NCBI RefSeq assembly: GCF_007874125.1
Contig: NZ_CP040128.1
Coordinates: 124,001-188,000, forward strand
Length of the DNA stretch: 64,000 bases
Direction of reading: 5' to 3'
Source: Noviherbaspirillum sp. UKPF54
Lineage (GTDB): Bacteria; Pseudomonadota; Gammaproteobacteria; Burkholderiales; Burkholderiaceae_D
How positions within the stretch are numbered: position 1 is the stretch's first letter; the number at the start of each line of letters is the position of its first letter. Shown here piece by piece: positions 26,266 through 36,004 of the stretch. Both the position numbers and the translations under genes were made by a program. Below the pieces are notes generated by a model, which was not told where the DNA came from, searched no databases, and was given only the letters and a program-made list of their open reading frames with translations.

Positions 26266-28269
26266 ATGCAAGACCACATTGATCTGACGAAGCTCATCTT
26301 CGGCCGGCTGAGCTGGGATGCGATTCCATATCACGAACCGATCCTGATCGGCACCTTCCTCATGGTCGCCGTCGGCGGCCTGGCCGTCTTCGGCGCGCTG
26401 ACGTATTTCCGCCTGTGGGGCACGCTGTGGCGCGACTGGATCACCAGCATCGACCACAAGAAGATCGGCATCATGTACATGATCCTGGGCCTGGTGATGC
26501 TGCTGCGCGGCTTTGCCGATGCGCTCATGATGCGCGCGCAGCAGGCGGTCGCCTTCGGCGACACGGCCGGCTTTTTGCCGCCGCATCACTACGACCAGAT
26601 CTTCACCGCCCACGGCGTGATCATGATCTTCTTCGTCGCGATGCCGTTCGTGACCGGCCTGATGAACTACGTGGTGCCGCTGCAGATCGGCGCGCGCGAC
26701 GTGGCCTTCCCGTTCCTGAACAACTTCAGCTTCTGGATGACCACGTCGGGCGCCGTGCTGGTGATGGCGTCGCTGTTCGTCGGCGAATTCGCGCGCACCG
26801 GCTGGCTCGCCTATCCGCCGCTGTCCGGCATCCTGTACAGCCCGGATGTCGGCGTCGATTACTACATCTGGGCCTTGCAGATCGCGGGCGTGGGCACCTT
26901 GCTGTCAGGTGTCAACCTGATCGCGACCATCGTCAAGATGCGCGCGCCCGGCATGAGCCTGATGAAGATGCCGGTATTCACCTGGACCGCGCTGTGCACC
27001 AACGTGCTGATCGTCGTCACCTTCCCGGTGCTGACCGCGGTGCTGGCGATGCTGTCGGTGGATCGCATGTTCGGCCTGAACTTCTTCACGAACGACCTGG
27101 GCGGCAACTCCATGCTGTACGTGAACCTGATCTGGATCTGGGGCCACCCGGAGGTCTACATCCTGGTGCTGCCGGTGTTCGGCATCTTCTCGGAAGTGGT
27201 TCCAACCTTCACCGGCAAGCGCCTGTTCGGCTACACCTCGATGGTGTATGCGACCGCGGTGATCACGATCCTGTCCTACCTCGTCTGGCTGCACCATTTC
27301 TTCACGATGGGCTCGGGCGCGAGCGTGAACTCGTTCTTCGGCATCACGACGATGATCATCTCGATCCCGACCGGCGCGAAGATCTTCAACTGGCTGTTTA
27401 CCATGTACCGGGGCCGCATCCGCTTCGAGCTGCCGATGATGTGGACCATCGCCTTCATGATCACCTTCGTGATCGGTGGTATGACGGGCGTGCTGCTGGC
27501 GGTGCCGCCGGCAGACTTCGTGCTGCATAACAGCCTGTTTCTGATCGCGCACTTCCATAACGTGATCATCGGCGGTGTGGTGTTCGGCATCTTTGCCGCG
27601 ATTAACTACTGGTTCCCGAAAGCCTTCGGCTACAAGCTCGACGTATTCTGGGGCAAGTGCTCGTTCTGGTTCTGGGTGGTCGGCTTCTACCTCGCCTTCA
27701 TGCCGCTGTACGTGCTCGGCCTGATGGGCGTGACTCGCCGCATGAGCCATTTCGACGATCCGTCGCTGCAGATCTGGTTCCAGATCGCCGCACTGGGTGC
27801 CGTGCTGATCGCGCTCGGCATCGGTTCGATGCTGGTGCAGTTCTACGTCAGCTTCAAGCGCCGTGACGAATTGCGCGATGTCACGGGCGACCCATGGAAC
27901 GGCCGCACGCTGGAATGGTCTACCTCTTCGCCGCCGCCGGACTACAACTTCGCGTTCACCCCGCGCGTCTTCGAGAAGGACGCCTGGACCGACATGAAGA
28001 AGCACGGCTATGCCCGTCCGCTGCAGGGCTTCGTCCCGATCCACATGCCGAAGAATACGGCAGCCGGATTCGTGATCGCAGCGCTCAGCACGGTGATGGG
28101 CTTCGCGCTGATCTGGCAGATGTGGCTGGTGGCTGGCCTTGCCTTCGCCGCAACGTTGACGGCAACCATCATCCACACCTTCAATTACAAACGCGACTAC
28201 CACATCCCGGCGGACGAGGTCGTCCGTACCGAGAATGCTCGCACCCGCATGTTGGAAAGCTATGTCTGA
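26266..28269 (+). CDS. cyoB: Cytochrome bo3 quinol oxidase subunit I
   Basis: 667 residues, normal CyoB length, with about 15 membrane segments. Heme and copper ligand regions are visible: [11 protein letters not shown] (low-spin heme His), [15 protein letters not shown] (Cu-B His and the cross-linked Tyr), [11 protein letters not shown] (Cu-B His pair) and [12 protein letters not shown] (binuclear-centre heme His and second low-spin His). It reduces oxygen to water and pumps protons. It starts two bases after cyoA ends and overlaps cyoC by eight bases. Confidence 0.97.
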   Translation: MQDHIDLTKLIFGRLSWDAIPYHEPILIGTFLMVAVGGLAVFGALTYFRLWGTLWRDWITSIDHKKIGIMYMILGLVMLLRGFADALMMRAQQAVAFGDTAGFLPPHHYDQIFTAHGVIMIFFVAMPFVTGLMNYVVPLQIGARDVAFPFLNNFSFWMTTSGAVLVMASLFVGEFARTGWLAYPPLSGILYSPDVGVDYYIWALQIAGVGTLLSGVNLIATIVKMRAPGMSLMKMPVFTWTALCTNVLIVVTFPVLTAVLAMLSVDRMFGLNFFTNDLGGNSMLYVNLIWIWGHPEVYILVLPVFGIFSEVVPTFTGKRLFGYTSMVYATAVITILSYLVWLHHFFTMGSGASVNSFFGITTMIISIPTGAKIFNWLFTMYRGRIRFELPMMWTIAFMITFVIGGMTGVLLAVPPADFVLHNSLFLIAHFHNVIIGGVVFGIFAAINYWFPKAFGYKLDVFWGKCSFWFWVVGFYLAFMPLYVLGLMGVTRRMSHFDDPSLQIWFQIAALGAVLIALGIGSMLVQFYVSFKRRDELRDVTGDPWNGRTLEWSTSSPPPDYNFAFTPRVFEKDAWTDMKKHGYARPLQGFVPIHMPKNTAAGFVIAALSTVMGFALIWQMWLVAGLAFAATLTATIIHTFNYKRDYHIPADEVVRTENARTRMLESYV

Positions 28270-28897
28270 GATCACTGCAAACTCCATGGGCGCCGTGAGC
28301 GCCGACGCGAGCTCGCGCTTTTACGTGCGCGAGCATCATCCGGAAAACGGCACCCTGCTCGGTTTCTGGATCTACCTGATGAGCGACTGCCTGATCTTTG
28401 CGTGTCTGTTCGCCGCCTATGCGGTGCTGGGGCGCAGCTACGCGGGCGGCCCGACCGCCGCCGAACTGTTCGACCTGCCGCTGGTGGCGACCAATACGGC
28501 CTTGCTGCTGCTGTCGTCGATCACCTACGGTTTCGCGATGCTCGAATCGCAGCGCAAGCGACTGGGCAGCGCGCTGCTGTGGCTGGGCATCACCGGCCTG
28601 TTCGGCCTCGGCTTCCTCGGCTTGGAACTAACTGAGTTCGCGCACCTGATCCATGAAGGCGCCGGCCCGCAGCGCAGCGCGTTCCTGACCGCGTTCTTCT
28701 GCCTGGTCGGCACGCACGGCCTGCACGTGAGCTTCGGCATCGTCTGGCTGGTGACATTGATGTTCCAGTTGAACCGTCACGGCCTCATTCCCGAAAACCG
28801 CCGCCGCCTGATGTGCCTGTCGATGTTCTGGCACTTCCTGGACGTGATCTGGATCGGCGTCTTCACCTTTGTCTACCTGATGGGAGTCCTGCCATGA
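28262..28897 (+). CDS. cyoC: Cytochrome bo3 quinol oxidase subunit III
   Basis: 211 residues from the ATG at 28262, inside the end of cyoB. Five membrane segments; [22 protein letters not shown] opens the first and the [18 protein letters not shown] segment closes the protein, both typical of heme-copper oxidase subunit III. It stabilises the complex. The stop overlaps the cyoD start as ATGA. Confidence 0.95.
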   Translation: MSEITANSMGAVSADASSRFYVREHHPENGTLLGFWIYLMSDCLIFACLFAAYAVLGRSYAGGPTAAELFDLPLVATNTALLLLSSITYGFAMLESQRKRLGSALLWLGITGLFGLGFLGLELTEFAHLIHEGAGPQRSAFLTAFFCLVGTHGLHVSFGIVWLVTLMFQLNRHGLIPENRRRLMCLSMFWHFLDVIWIGVFTFVYLMGVLP

Positions 28898-29283
28898 GCG
28901 AACATCACACGCACGACCATGGTCATCATGATGACCACGCCGACCACGGCAGCCTGAAAAGTTATGCGATCGGCTTCGTGCTGTCGGTGATCCTGACGGC
29001 GATCCCGTTCTGGCTGGTGATGGGCAAGGTGATCGACAAGTCGAGCACCACCGCGATGGTCATCCTCGGCTTTGCCGCGGTGCAGATCGTGGTCCACATG
29101 ATCTACTTCCTGCACATGAACACCAAGTCCGAAGGCGGCTGGAACATGCTGGCGCTGATCTTCACCGTGGTGCTGGTGGTGATCGTGCTGTCCGGCTCGA
29201 TCTGGGTGATGTACCACCTGAACCACAACATGATGCCGGGCATGGCGCCCGGGACCACGCACCAAATGCACGACATGCCATGA
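28894..29283 (+). CDS. cyoD: Cytochrome bo3 quinol oxidase subunit IV
   Basis: 129 residues. A His/Asp-rich N-terminus (HHTHDHGHHDDHADHG) precedes SLKSYAIGFVLSVILTAIPFW, then two more membrane segments with the VQIVVHMIYFLHM block typical of CyoD. The C-terminal tail is Met/His-rich (NHNMMPGMAPGTTHQMHDMP), a pattern that can bind copper. It is coupled to both neighbours by ATGA overlaps. Confidence 0.93.
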   Translation: MSEHHTHDHGHHDDHADHGSLKSYAIGFVLSVILTAIPFWLVMGKVIDKSSTTAMVILGFAAVQIVVHMIYFLHMNTKSEGGWNMLALIFTVVLVVIVLSGSIWVMYHLNHNMMPGMAPGTTHQMHDMP

Positions 29284-30098
29284 TGGATGGTTCAGGGCAA
29301 GGGCGCGGCGCGGCTTCGCAGGAAGCCGCGCCGCGCCCGCGCTCTTTTGCAACGCTGCTGGTGCTTGCCGTGTGCGCGGCGCTGGCATGCGCCGGTTTCA
29401 CGGCGCTCGGCACCTGGCAGTTGCAGCGTCTGCAATGGAAGCTGGCGCTGATCGAGCGCGTCGAGCAGCGCGTGCACGCAGCGCCCGTCGCGGCGCCCGG
29501 CCCCGAGCGCTGGCCGCATATCAGCGCCGAGTCCGACGAGTATCGCCATGTGCGGCTCAGCGGCACGTTCATGGATGGAAAATCGGCCCTGGTCCAGGCC
29601 GCCACCGAGCTGGGCAGCGGCTACTGGCTGCTCACGCCGCTGCGCGTTGCCGATGGCGACGGCGCCATCGTGCTGGTCAATCGCGGCTTCATCCCTTCCG
29701 AGGCCGCCGGCGGCGTGCGCCAGGCAATCCATGACCGGCCGATCAGCCAGGAACAAGCCACCACCGTTACCGGGTTGCTGCGCCTGAGCGAGCCCGGCGG
29801 AGCTTTTCTGCGGCACAATGATTCCGTTGCCGAGCGCTGGTATTCGCGCGACGTGCAGGCGATTGCCGCCGCGCGCGGCCTGCGCCGGGTTGCGCCATAC
29901 TTCATCGATGCGGACGCCGAGCCGGCGCGCGCGGATGCAAGGCTGGGTGGAATCGCCCCGGTCGGCGGCCTGACGGTCGTATCCTTCCACAACAGCCACT
30001 TGGTCTACGCGCTGACTTGGTATGCTCTCGCCTTGATGGCGGCGGCCGCCGGCTTGTGGATCTGGCGCGAGGAGCGCCGGCTGCGCCGCGCAGGGTGA
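29280..30098 (+). CDS. SURF1 family oxidase assembly protein
   Basis: 272 residues, with membrane segments near residues 24-46 and 243-262 and a periplasmic domain between. FTALGTWQLQRLQWKLALIERV, VLVNRGFIP and HLVYALTWYALA are SURF1 landmarks. SURF1 helps insert heme into oxidase subunit I and is best known for heme-a oxidases, so linkage to a bo3 oxidase is notable. Overlaps cyoD by ATGA, so it is part of the same operon. Confidence 0.9.
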   Translation: MMDGSGQGRGAASQEAAPRPRSFATLLVLAVCAALACAGFTALGTWQLQRLQWKLALIERVEQRVHAAPVAAPGPERWPHISAESDEYRHVRLSGTFMDGKSALVQAATELGSGYWLLTPLRVADGDGAIVLVNRGFIPSEAAGGVRQAIHDRPISQEQATTVTGLLRLSEPGGAFLRHNDSVAERWYSRDVQAIAAARGLRRVAPYFIDADAEPARADARLGGIAPVGGLTVVSFHNSHLVYALTWYALALMAAAAGLWIWREERRLRRAG

Positions 30099-30108
30099 GG
30101 GAATCGAT

Positions 30109-31467
30109 GTGGCGGAAATGACAGGCAAGACTGGAACAGCAGTGAACCGGACCGGGGCAAGGGAAAAATCGGCGGCCGCCGCGCGCGTCGAAAAGGTCGC
30201 CGGCCACAACAACATGCTGCAGTTGATCCAGCTGCGCTGGATCGCCGTGGTCGGGCAGGTCACGACCATCTCCATCGTCGCCGGCCTGCTCGGCATTCAC
30301 TTGCCGCTGCCGCAGATGCTCGCGGTGCTGTCCTGCCTGATCGCGTTCAACATCGCCAGCCACCTGCGCTGGCAGGAACGCCGCGTCGTCTCCAACGGAG
30401 AACTGTTTTTCGCGCTGCTGGTCGACGTGGGCAGCCTGACGGCGCAGCTGTATTTCAGCGGCGGCACCACCAATCCGTTTGCTTTTCTCTATCTGCTGCA
30501 AGTGATTCTGAGCGCGGTGTTGCTGGAAGCCTGGTCGACCTGGACCATCGTTGTCATTACCGGCATGTGCCTGGCCGGGCTGTCGCTGTTTTCCACGCCG
30601 CTGGCGTTGCCGATCCAGCCGGGCCGCAGCTTCCCCTCGCTGTATGTGGAAGGCATGCTGATCTGCTTTGTCCTCATCGCATCGCTGCTGGTGGTGTTCA
30701 TCACGCGCATCACGCGCAACCTGCGCGCCAGCGCCGAAAAAGTGGCCGGCCTGCGCCAGCGCGCGGCCGAGGAAGAGCATATCGTGCGCATGGGCTTGCT
30801 GGCGTCCGGCGCGGCGCACGAGCTCGGCACGCCGCTGGCCACGCTGTCGGTGATCCTCGGCGACTGGCGGCGCATGCCGGAATTCAGCAGGAATCCCGAT
30901 CTGCTGGAAGAAATTACCGAAATGCAGGCTCAATTGAAGCGCTGCAAGACTATCGTCAGCGGCATCCTGCTGTCGGCAGGCGAAGCGCGCGGCGAATCGT
31001 CGGCCAGGACCACCATCGGCACTTTCCTGAACGATCTGGTCAAAGAATGGTGCGCCAGCCGGCCGGTCGCGGCCTTCGGCTACGAAAACCGCATCCAGCC
31101 GGACATCCCGGTGGTGTTCGACACCGCGCTCAAGCAAATGATCGTCAACGTGCTCGATAATGCCTTCGAGGCCTCGCCGCAATGGGTCAGCCTGGAGGCT
31201 GCGCGCGAGGGCGATGCTTTGAAGTTGCTGATCACCGATGCCGGCCCCGGATTTGCGCCCGAGATGCTGACGCAGTTCGGCAAGCCTTACCAGTCGAGCA
31301 AGGGACGCCCGGGCGGCGGATTGGGGCTGTTCCTGGTAGTGAATGTCGCACGCAAGCTGGGCGGCGCGGTCAGCGCGCGCAACCGCGCCGAAGGCGGCGC
31401 CGCAGTTCTGCTGACACTGCCGCTGGCATCGATTTCGCTGGAGGAGGGGCCGGGAAATGGCGTCTGA
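30109..31467 (+). CDS. regB: RegB/PrrB-type redox sensor histidine kinase
   Basis: 452 residues from a GTG behind GAGGGA. Six membrane segments span about residues 40-205. The quinone-sensing heptapeptide GGTTNPF is at 118-124, the H-box GAAHELGTPL has His237, and the dimerisation helix holds Cys279 in KRCKTIV at the place of the RegB redox-active Cys. The ATPase end shows NVLDNAFEASP (N box), DAGPGF and GGGLGLFL. It senses redox state of the quinone pool and phosphorylates RegA. Eleven bases after SURF1, in line with control of the oxidase operon. Confidence 0.93.
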   Translation: MAEMTGKTGTAVNRTGAREKSAAAARVEKVAGHNNMLQLIQLRWIAVVGQVTTISIVAGLLGIHLPLPQMLAVLSCLIAFNIASHLRWQERRVVSNGELFFALLVDVGSLTAQLYFSGGTTNPFAFLYLLQVILSAVLLEAWSTWTIVVITGMCLAGLSLFSTPLALPIQPGRSFPSLYVEGMLICFVLIASLLVVFITRITRNLRASAEKVAGLRQRAAEEEHIVRMGLLASGAAHELGTPLATLSVILGDWRRMPEFSRNPDLLEEITEMQAQLKRCKTIVSGILLSAGEARGESSARTTIGTFLNDLVKEWCASRPVAAFGYENRIQPDIPVVFDTALKQMIVNVLDNAFEASPQWVSLEAAREGDALKLLITDAGPGFAPEMLTQFGKPYQSSKGRPGGGLGLFLVVNVARKLGGAVSARNRAEGGAAVLLTLPLASISLEEGPGNGV

Positions 31468-31993
31468 GCGCCTGCTGTTGATCGTGGAAGACGATGCCGC
31501 GTTTGCGCGCACGCTCGGCCGCTCGTTCGAGCGCCGCGGCTACCAGGTGCTGCACGCGGCGAACGTCGACGGGGTCGCGGCATTGCTGCAGCAGCATACG
31601 CCGTCGCACGCGGTGGTCGACCTCAAGCTGGGCGACAATTCGTCCGGCCTGGCCGGCGTGCAAATGCTGCACCGGCATGCTCCGGACATGCTGATCGTGG
31701 TCTTGACTGGCTTTGCCAGCATCAACACCGCCGTCGAGGCGATCAAGCTCGGCGCCTGCCAGTATCTGGCCAAGCCGTCCAACACCGATGATATCGAGGC
31801 GGCGTTCGGCCATGTCGCCGGCAACACGGACATCGAGCTGACCAACCGCTCGACCTCGATCAAGACGCTCGAATGGGAGCGCATCCATGAAGTGCTGGCG
31901 GAAACCGGCTTCAATATTTCCGAGACGGCGCGCCGCCTTGGCATGCACCGCCGCACGCTGGCGCGCAAGCTGGAGAAGCAGCGGGTCAAATAG
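31457..31993 (+). CDS. regA: RegA/PrrA-type response regulator
   Basis: 178 residues. The receiver has the acidic pair in VEDD, phospho-acceptor Asp55 in VVDLKLGD, and the switch Thr and Lys in LTGFAS and YLAKPS. The short Fis-type helix-turn-helix end, ISETARRLGMHRRTLARKLEKQ, is nearly invariant in RegA/ActR/PrrA. It overlaps regB by eleven bases. In this family the phosphorylated form controls respiration genes, so feedback on cyo is likely but not shown here. Confidence 0.94.
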   Translation: MASERLLLIVEDDAAFARTLGRSFERRGYQVLHAANVDGVAALLQQHTPSHAVVDLKLGDNSSGLAGVQMLHRHAPDMLIVVLTGFASINTAVEAIKLGACQYLAKPSNTDDIEAAFGHVAGNTDIELTNRSTSIKTLEWERIHEVLAETGFNISETARRLGMHRRTLARKLEKQRVK

Positions 31994-32021
31994 CGATGCT
32001 CAAGCGCGCACGCCGCGAGCG

Positions 32022-32705
32022 TCACATCACCTTCTCGTACACGTCCGAAATCTGCGCGCCGTCCCACTGGTAGAGCATCTGGCTCGCATGCCGGCAATTG
32101 GACAATGCGCCAGTCCTGAAAGCGGCCACGCATTCGCCGCCTTCCAGACGCACGCTGCGGTAACTCACGCCGTTCGAGCCTTCCGTTCTCAGCTGGCGCG
32201 CCAGTTCCTGCGACGCCGCATAAGATGCGTGGTGGTAGACCGGATCGTCCTTGGGCATGCCGCGCAAGTCGTGCAGCGGCCCCGACACCTCGACGTGGTA
32301 CATCCGCATCTGCAGCTGGATCGGCGCCTCGCTGGTCGCCGCCAGAAAGCGCGCCTGGTGGTAGCGGGTTTCGGCCACCGCTGTGCGCTTGTCCCTGGCC
32401 GCATAAAACACGCCGAAGCTGCCGTCGGAAAAGCGGCTGCCGGCCGGATTCAGGTGCGTGAAGGCCGCCATGATCGGGCCGCAGCCTGGCCCGTACAGGC
32501 GCTCCGCGCGCGGCACCAGTTCGATGGCGCCCACTTCGTCGCGGATGCGGTCGTTGGTCATCGCTTCGAGCGCATACAAGGCGTCGAAATCGTCCGGCGA
32601 GGCGACCCGGTCGAACAGGTTAATCGCGGGGAAGCGCGTCGGGACGATGCGGCAGGCCGGATGCCAGTCGACCTGCGCCAGCGGGAACGTCTTCGGCGAC
32701 GTCAC
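32022..32705 (-). CDS. RES domain toxin of a type II toxin-antitoxin pair
   Basis: 227 residues. It has the RES family conserved Arg, Glu and Ser: Arg in the first strands (HPACRIVP), RFSDGSFGVFYAA, then ETRYH and later YRSVRLEGGECVAAF. RES toxins degrade or modify NAD+ in cells. The start overlaps the end of the antitoxin gene by four bases (ATGA), the usual antitoxin-first order. It converges on regA. Confidence 0.88.
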   Translation of the reverse strand: MTSPKTFPLAQVDWHPACRIVPTRFPAINLFDRVASPDDFDALYALEAMTNDRIRDEVGAIELVPRAERLYGPGCGPIMAAFTHLNPAGSRFSDGSFGVFYAARDKRTAVAETRYHQARFLAATSEAPIQLQMRMYHVEVSGPLHDLRGMPKDDPVYHHASYAASQELARQLRTEGSNGVSYRSVRLEGGECVAAFRTGALSNCRHASQMLYQWDGAQISDVYEKVM

Positions 32706-33112
32706 GCCCAGCCGCCGCGCATTGCATCGAGATACTGGCGCACGACGAACAGGTCCGCTACATTCCCCGACAACATGCGGTCCAGCGCGCTTTTGCCGCC
32801 GAACGGCGTGGCCGTATTCGGCTTCCTGATCCAGCTGTCGGCGGCCTTTTCATCCGGCAAGAGAATCTGCAAGGCCTTGTAGATGCCAAGAAGATAGGAA
32901 ATGCGTTCCAGCGTGTCGCGCCCAAGATGGGCCGCGTCCGGCTGCTTTTTCCATTTGTAGAAGGTCGAGCGCGGCGGGCTGCCCAGCAGGACCAGCTGTT
33001 CCTCGGTATCCAGGCCCCACAGGCGAGCGATATTGCCGAATGCGCGTACCGCCGCAGTCGACATCGCTTGCGCCGTGACTGGTGCTTGTGCGTTTTCGGC
33101 AAGCATTCCCAT
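32702..33112 (-). CDS. Xre-type antitoxin with MbcA/ParS/Xre toxin-binding domain
   Basis: 136 residues; GAGGA lies about six bases before the ATG. An Xre-like helix-turn-helix spans residues about 20-75 (STFYKWKKQPD region), followed by the DUF2384-type C-terminus with KALQILLPDE, a SWIRKPN-TPFGG-KSALDRMLSG motif, typical of antitoxins that pair with RES toxins. It neutralises the downstream toxin and should repress its own promoter through the operator at 33145-33173. Confidence 0.9.
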   Translation of the reverse strand: MGMLAENAQAPVTAQAMSTAAVRAFGNIARLWGLDTEEQLVLLGSPPRSTFYKWKKQPDAAHLGRDTLERISYLLGIYKALQILLPDEKAADSWIRKPNTATPFGGKSALDRMLSGNVADLFVVRQYLDAMRGGWA

Positions 33113-33144
33113 CTATGTCCTCGCTTTGCTTCCTGATTGTAAAT

Positions 33145-33173
33145 ACTTTAGTCTATATATGGACATTAATCAA
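33145..33173 (-). promoter_or_regulatory. Toxin-antitoxin promoter with palindromic operator in the spacer
   Basis: Read on the minus strand: TTGATT, a 17-base spacer, then TAAAGT. The spacer contains GTCCATATATAGAC (33151-33164), a 14-base palindrome with one mismatched pair. Another TATGGAC half-site is at 33187-33193. This is the classic layout for autorepression by the antitoxin. Confidence 0.65.
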
Positions 33174-33384
33174 TTGAATTTCTATTTATGGACTTTATTT
33201 ACACAATTTCGCAATGATCGCAGGGAATTTTCGGAAATTGGCGGCTTTTGAGGCATTGTCCGGCGCTTGCCTGCAATCTTTGCCTATCGCCACTGTCACA
33301 GGATAGGCGCGCCGTGCGAAGCGCCCCACAGTCGTTCACGGCCCACTGGCCCGACGGATCATGAACGGTGCTTCCGTGCAGGCG

Positions 33385-33390
33385 TATAAT
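33385..33390 (+). promoter_or_regulatory. -10 box of the DEAD-box helicase promoter
   Basis: A perfect TATAAT with only a weak -35 region (TGAACG, 17 bases upstream). It leaves a leader of about 135 bases before the helicase, as is common for cold-regulated helicase mRNAs. The rest of 33174-33384 shows no gene. Confidence 0.45.
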
Positions 33391-33532
33391 GAAAGGTTGT
33401 TTTACGTAACGATGCTGCGGTCGACTACCGTCACGTTGCGTGGAATCTGTAACCGAATAGGCGGCGTTTTTCGGCACAGTTCATTGACGTCGCGCTTAAC
33501 GTAGCCTGGCAGCAGGCTTATTGAAATCACCT

Positions 33533-34969
33533 ATGTCCCACACCCCGTTAGCAACCCCGCAAACCGGCGCACCGGCTGTCCGCTTCGAAGACTTCGGACT
33601 GTCCGCCGACATTTTGCGCGCGCTCGCCGACCAAGGTTATGTACATCCGACGCCGATCCAGGCCGAGGCGATCCCCGTTGTCCTGCAAGGCCGCGACGTC
33701 ATGGGCGCGGCGCAGACCGGCACCGGAAAAACGGCCGGTTTCTCCTTGCCCATCATCCAGTTGCTGCTCGCGCATGCGAATGCCAGCGCGTCGCCCGCGC
33801 GCCATCCGGTGCGCGCGCTGATCCTGACGCCGACGCGGGAACTGGCCGACCAGGTGGCCGACAACGTCAAGGCGTATTCGCGCCATACGCCGCTGCGCTC
33901 CGTCGTGGTGTTCGGCGGCGTCGATATGGCGCCGCAGACCGCTGCCTTGCGCGCCGGCGTCGAGATCGTGATCGCCACGCCGGGACGCCTGCTCGACCAT
34001 GTGCAGCAAAAGACCGTGAACCTGTCGCAGACCCAGATCCTGGTGATGGACGAAGCCGACCGCATGCTCGACATGGGCTTCTTGCCCGACCTGCAGCGCA
34101 TCATCAACCTGCTGCCGAAAGAGCGCCAGAACCTGATGTTTTCCGCGACCTTCTCGCCGGAGATCAAGAAGCTGGCGAACAGCTTCCTGAAGAACCCGGT
34201 GACGATCGAAGTGGCGCGCTCCAACGCTACCGCCGACAACGTCACGCAGGTGCTGTACAAGGTCGACGAGGAAGCCAAGCGCGACGCGGTGGCGCACATC
34301 ATCCGCGAGCGCGGCCTGAAGCAGGTGATCGTTTTTTCTAATACCAAGATCGGCGCATCGCGCCTGTCGCGCCATCTGGAAAAGGAAGGCGTCAAGGCGG
34401 CGGCGATCCATGGCGACAAGACCCAGGGCGAACGGATGGCCGCGCTCGAAGCCTTCAAGCAGGGCGGCATCGAAGTGCTGGTCGCCACCGACGTGGCCGC
34501 GCGCGGCCTGGATATCGCCGAACTGCCGTGCGTGATCAATTTCGACTTGCCGTACAACGCCGAGGACTACGTGCACCGCATTGGACGTACCGGCCGCGCC
34601 GGCGCTTCCGGCGACGCGATCTCGCTGTTTACCGACAAGGATGCGCGGCAGCTCGCCGACATCGAAAAGCTGATCAAGCACACCATCTCGCGCCTGCAGC
34701 TGACCGGTTTCGTGCCTCCGCGTTCGGCCGACCGCCGCGTGCGTCATGAAGACAGCGAAGAGCGCCAGGAGCGCCACGGCGCGGCGCGTTCCTCGTACGG
34801 ACGCAGCAACTATGCGCCGCGCAAGGAAAAGGTCGACCCCTGGTTCCTCAAGCCGTACGAGCCGGCGCCGCAAAGCGAGCCGAAGGAAGAGGGTAAGGCG
34901 GCTCAACCCGGCGCGGCCAAGCAGAAGGCCAAGGTGGCGGCGCTGCTGGGCGGGATGCCGAAGCGGTAA
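33533..34969 (+). CDS. rhlE: DEAD-box ATP-dependent RNA helicase, RhlE-like
   Basis: About 478 residues. It opens with the Q-motif region (FEDFGLSADILRAL...PTPIQ), then AQTGTGKT (motif I), PTRELADQV (Ia), DEAD (II), SAT (III), VIVFSNTK (IV), TDVAARGLDI (V) and HRIGRTGRAG (VI). The C-terminal tail of about 90 residues is basic and disordered, ending in Ala/Lys-rich sequence. RhlE helicases act in RNA turnover and ribosome assembly. Neither the ATG at 33533 nor a TTG twelve bases upstream has a good ribosome site. Confidence 0.9.
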   Translation: MSHTPLATPQTGAPAVRFEDFGLSADILRALADQGYVHPTPIQAEAIPVVLQGRDVMGAAQTGTGKTAGFSLPIIQLLLAHANASASPARHPVRALILTPTRELADQVADNVKAYSRHTPLRSVVVFGGVDMAPQTAALRAGVEIVIATPGRLLDHVQQKTVNLSQTQILVMDEADRMLDMGFLPDLQRIINLLPKERQNLMFSATFSPEIKKLANSFLKNPVTIEVARSNATADNVTQVLYKVDEEAKRDAVAHIIRERGLKQVIVFSNTKIGASRLSRHLEKEGVKAAAIHGDKTQGERMAALEAFKQGGIEVLVATDVAARGLDIAELPCVINFDLPYNAEDYVHRIGRTGRAGASGDAISLFTDKDARQLADIEKLIKHTISRLQLTGFVPPRSADRRVRHEDSEERQERHGAARSSYGRSNYAPRKEKVDPWFLKPYEPAPQSEPKEEGKAAQPGAAKQKAKVAALLGGMPKR

Positions 34970-35020
34970 GCCGCGAATCCGAAGAGAGGTTTTCCCTCTC
35001 TCTCGGGCGGGAAAGGGGCG

Positions 35021-35890
35021 TCACTTGAACCGCCGCGCCCACCCCGCGACCGCCTCGCGCCAGAATTCCTCCAGCGAGCGCACCCCTTCAACCGGCAATT
35101 GCAGGAAGCGCGCCGCCGCAATCAACTCCTCCAGCGGCTTCTTCCAATCCAGCGCCAGCGCGCCGGTCTGCTTCGACAGCTTTTCTCCCTGGGCATTGGT
35201 CACGACCGGCACGTGCAGGTAGCGCGGCGTCGGCACGCCAAGCAGGCGCTGCAGGTAAATCTGGCGCGGCGTCGAATCCAGCAAATCCGCGCCGCGCACC
35301 ACGTCGGTAACACCCTGATCCGCGTCGTCGACCACCACGGCCAGCTGATATGCCCAGAAGCCGTCGGCGCGCTTGAGCACGAAATCACCGACTTCGCTCG
35401 CCAGGTTTTGTTCCACCGTTCCCATCCAGCGATCTTCGAATGCCACACGGGCATCGGCATGTTCCGGAACGCGCAACCGCCAGGCGCGTGCCGTTTTTCC
35501 CGCAGCCAGTCCCAGCCGGCAGGTGCCGGGATATACGGCCGCGCCGTCGCTGGCGATGCCGATGCGGGAGTCGGCGATTTCGCGTCGGGTGCAGCCGCAC
35601 GCATACGCATGCGAGCCCAGGCGCGCGAACGCCGCTTCGTACAAGGCCTTGCGCCGGCTTTGCCAAACCACTTCGCCGTCCCACCGCATCCCGAATGCGC
35701 CAAGGCACTGCAGGATGGCCTCGGCCGCGCCCGGCACGGTGCGCGCCTCGTCGACATCCTCGATGCGCACCAGCCATTGACCGTCATGCGCCCTGGCGTC
35801 GAGATAGCTGGCCAGGGCCGCGACCAGCGATCCACGGTGCAAGGGGCCCGAAGGCGAGGGCGCGAAGCGGCCGATATACGATGGATTCAT
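35021..35890 (-). CDS. gluQ: Glutamyl-Q tRNA(Asp) synthetase
   Basis: 289 residues from the ATG at 35890; an in-frame TTG extension exists but is unlikely. The class I synthetase core is present: [20 protein letters not shown] with the HIGH-like [14 protein letters not shown], and EKLSKQTGA as the KMSKS-like loop. A zinc-binding Cys pair is visible in YACGCTRRE. It lacks the anticodon domain of GluRS, giving the short length. It charges glutamate onto queuosine 34 of tRNA(Asp). It converges on the helicase gene. Confidence 0.93.
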   Translation of the reverse strand: MNPSYIGRFAPSPSGPLHRGSLVAALASYLDARAHDGQWLVRIEDVDEARTVPGAAEAILQCLGAFGMRWDGEVVWQSRRKALYEAAFARLGSHAYACGCTRREIADSRIGIASDGAAVYPGTCRLGLAAGKTARAWRLRVPEHADARVAFEDRWMGTVEQNLASEVGDFVLKRADGFWAYQLAVVVDDADQGVTDVVRGADLLDSTPRQIYLQRLLGVPTPRYLHVPVVTNAQGEKLSKQTGALALDWKKPLEELIAAARFLQLPVEGVRSLEEFWREAVAGWARRFK

Positions 35891-36004
35891 GTCGTTCCAG
35901 GAAATCTTGATAGCCTTGTCCAAAATCAGGCCCGATGCAGGCGGGCTGAAAACTCTATGCAGTTGTTCAAGTCGAAACCGTTGAATTTACCTGAAGGGCG
36001 AACA

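Noticed and set aside
26905..28287. 460-codon open frame antisense to cyoB
   Set aside because: Shadow frame with extreme His/Arg/Asp bias; cyoB is unmistakable on the other strand.
25244..29283. Cytochrome c oxidase operon receiving electrons from the HiPIP
   Set aside because: Subunit II lacks Cu-A ligands and has CyoA hallmarks, and the subunit set is cyoABCD. It is a quinol oxidase.
29902..31512. 536-codon open frame antisense to regB
   Set aside because: Shadow frame; the protein is Gln/Ala/Arg-rich with no domain, while regB carries all kinase motifs.
35099..36004. N-terminal extension of the pirin gene
   Set aside because: The open frame upstream is antisense to gluQ; the family start and the ribosome site are at 36005.
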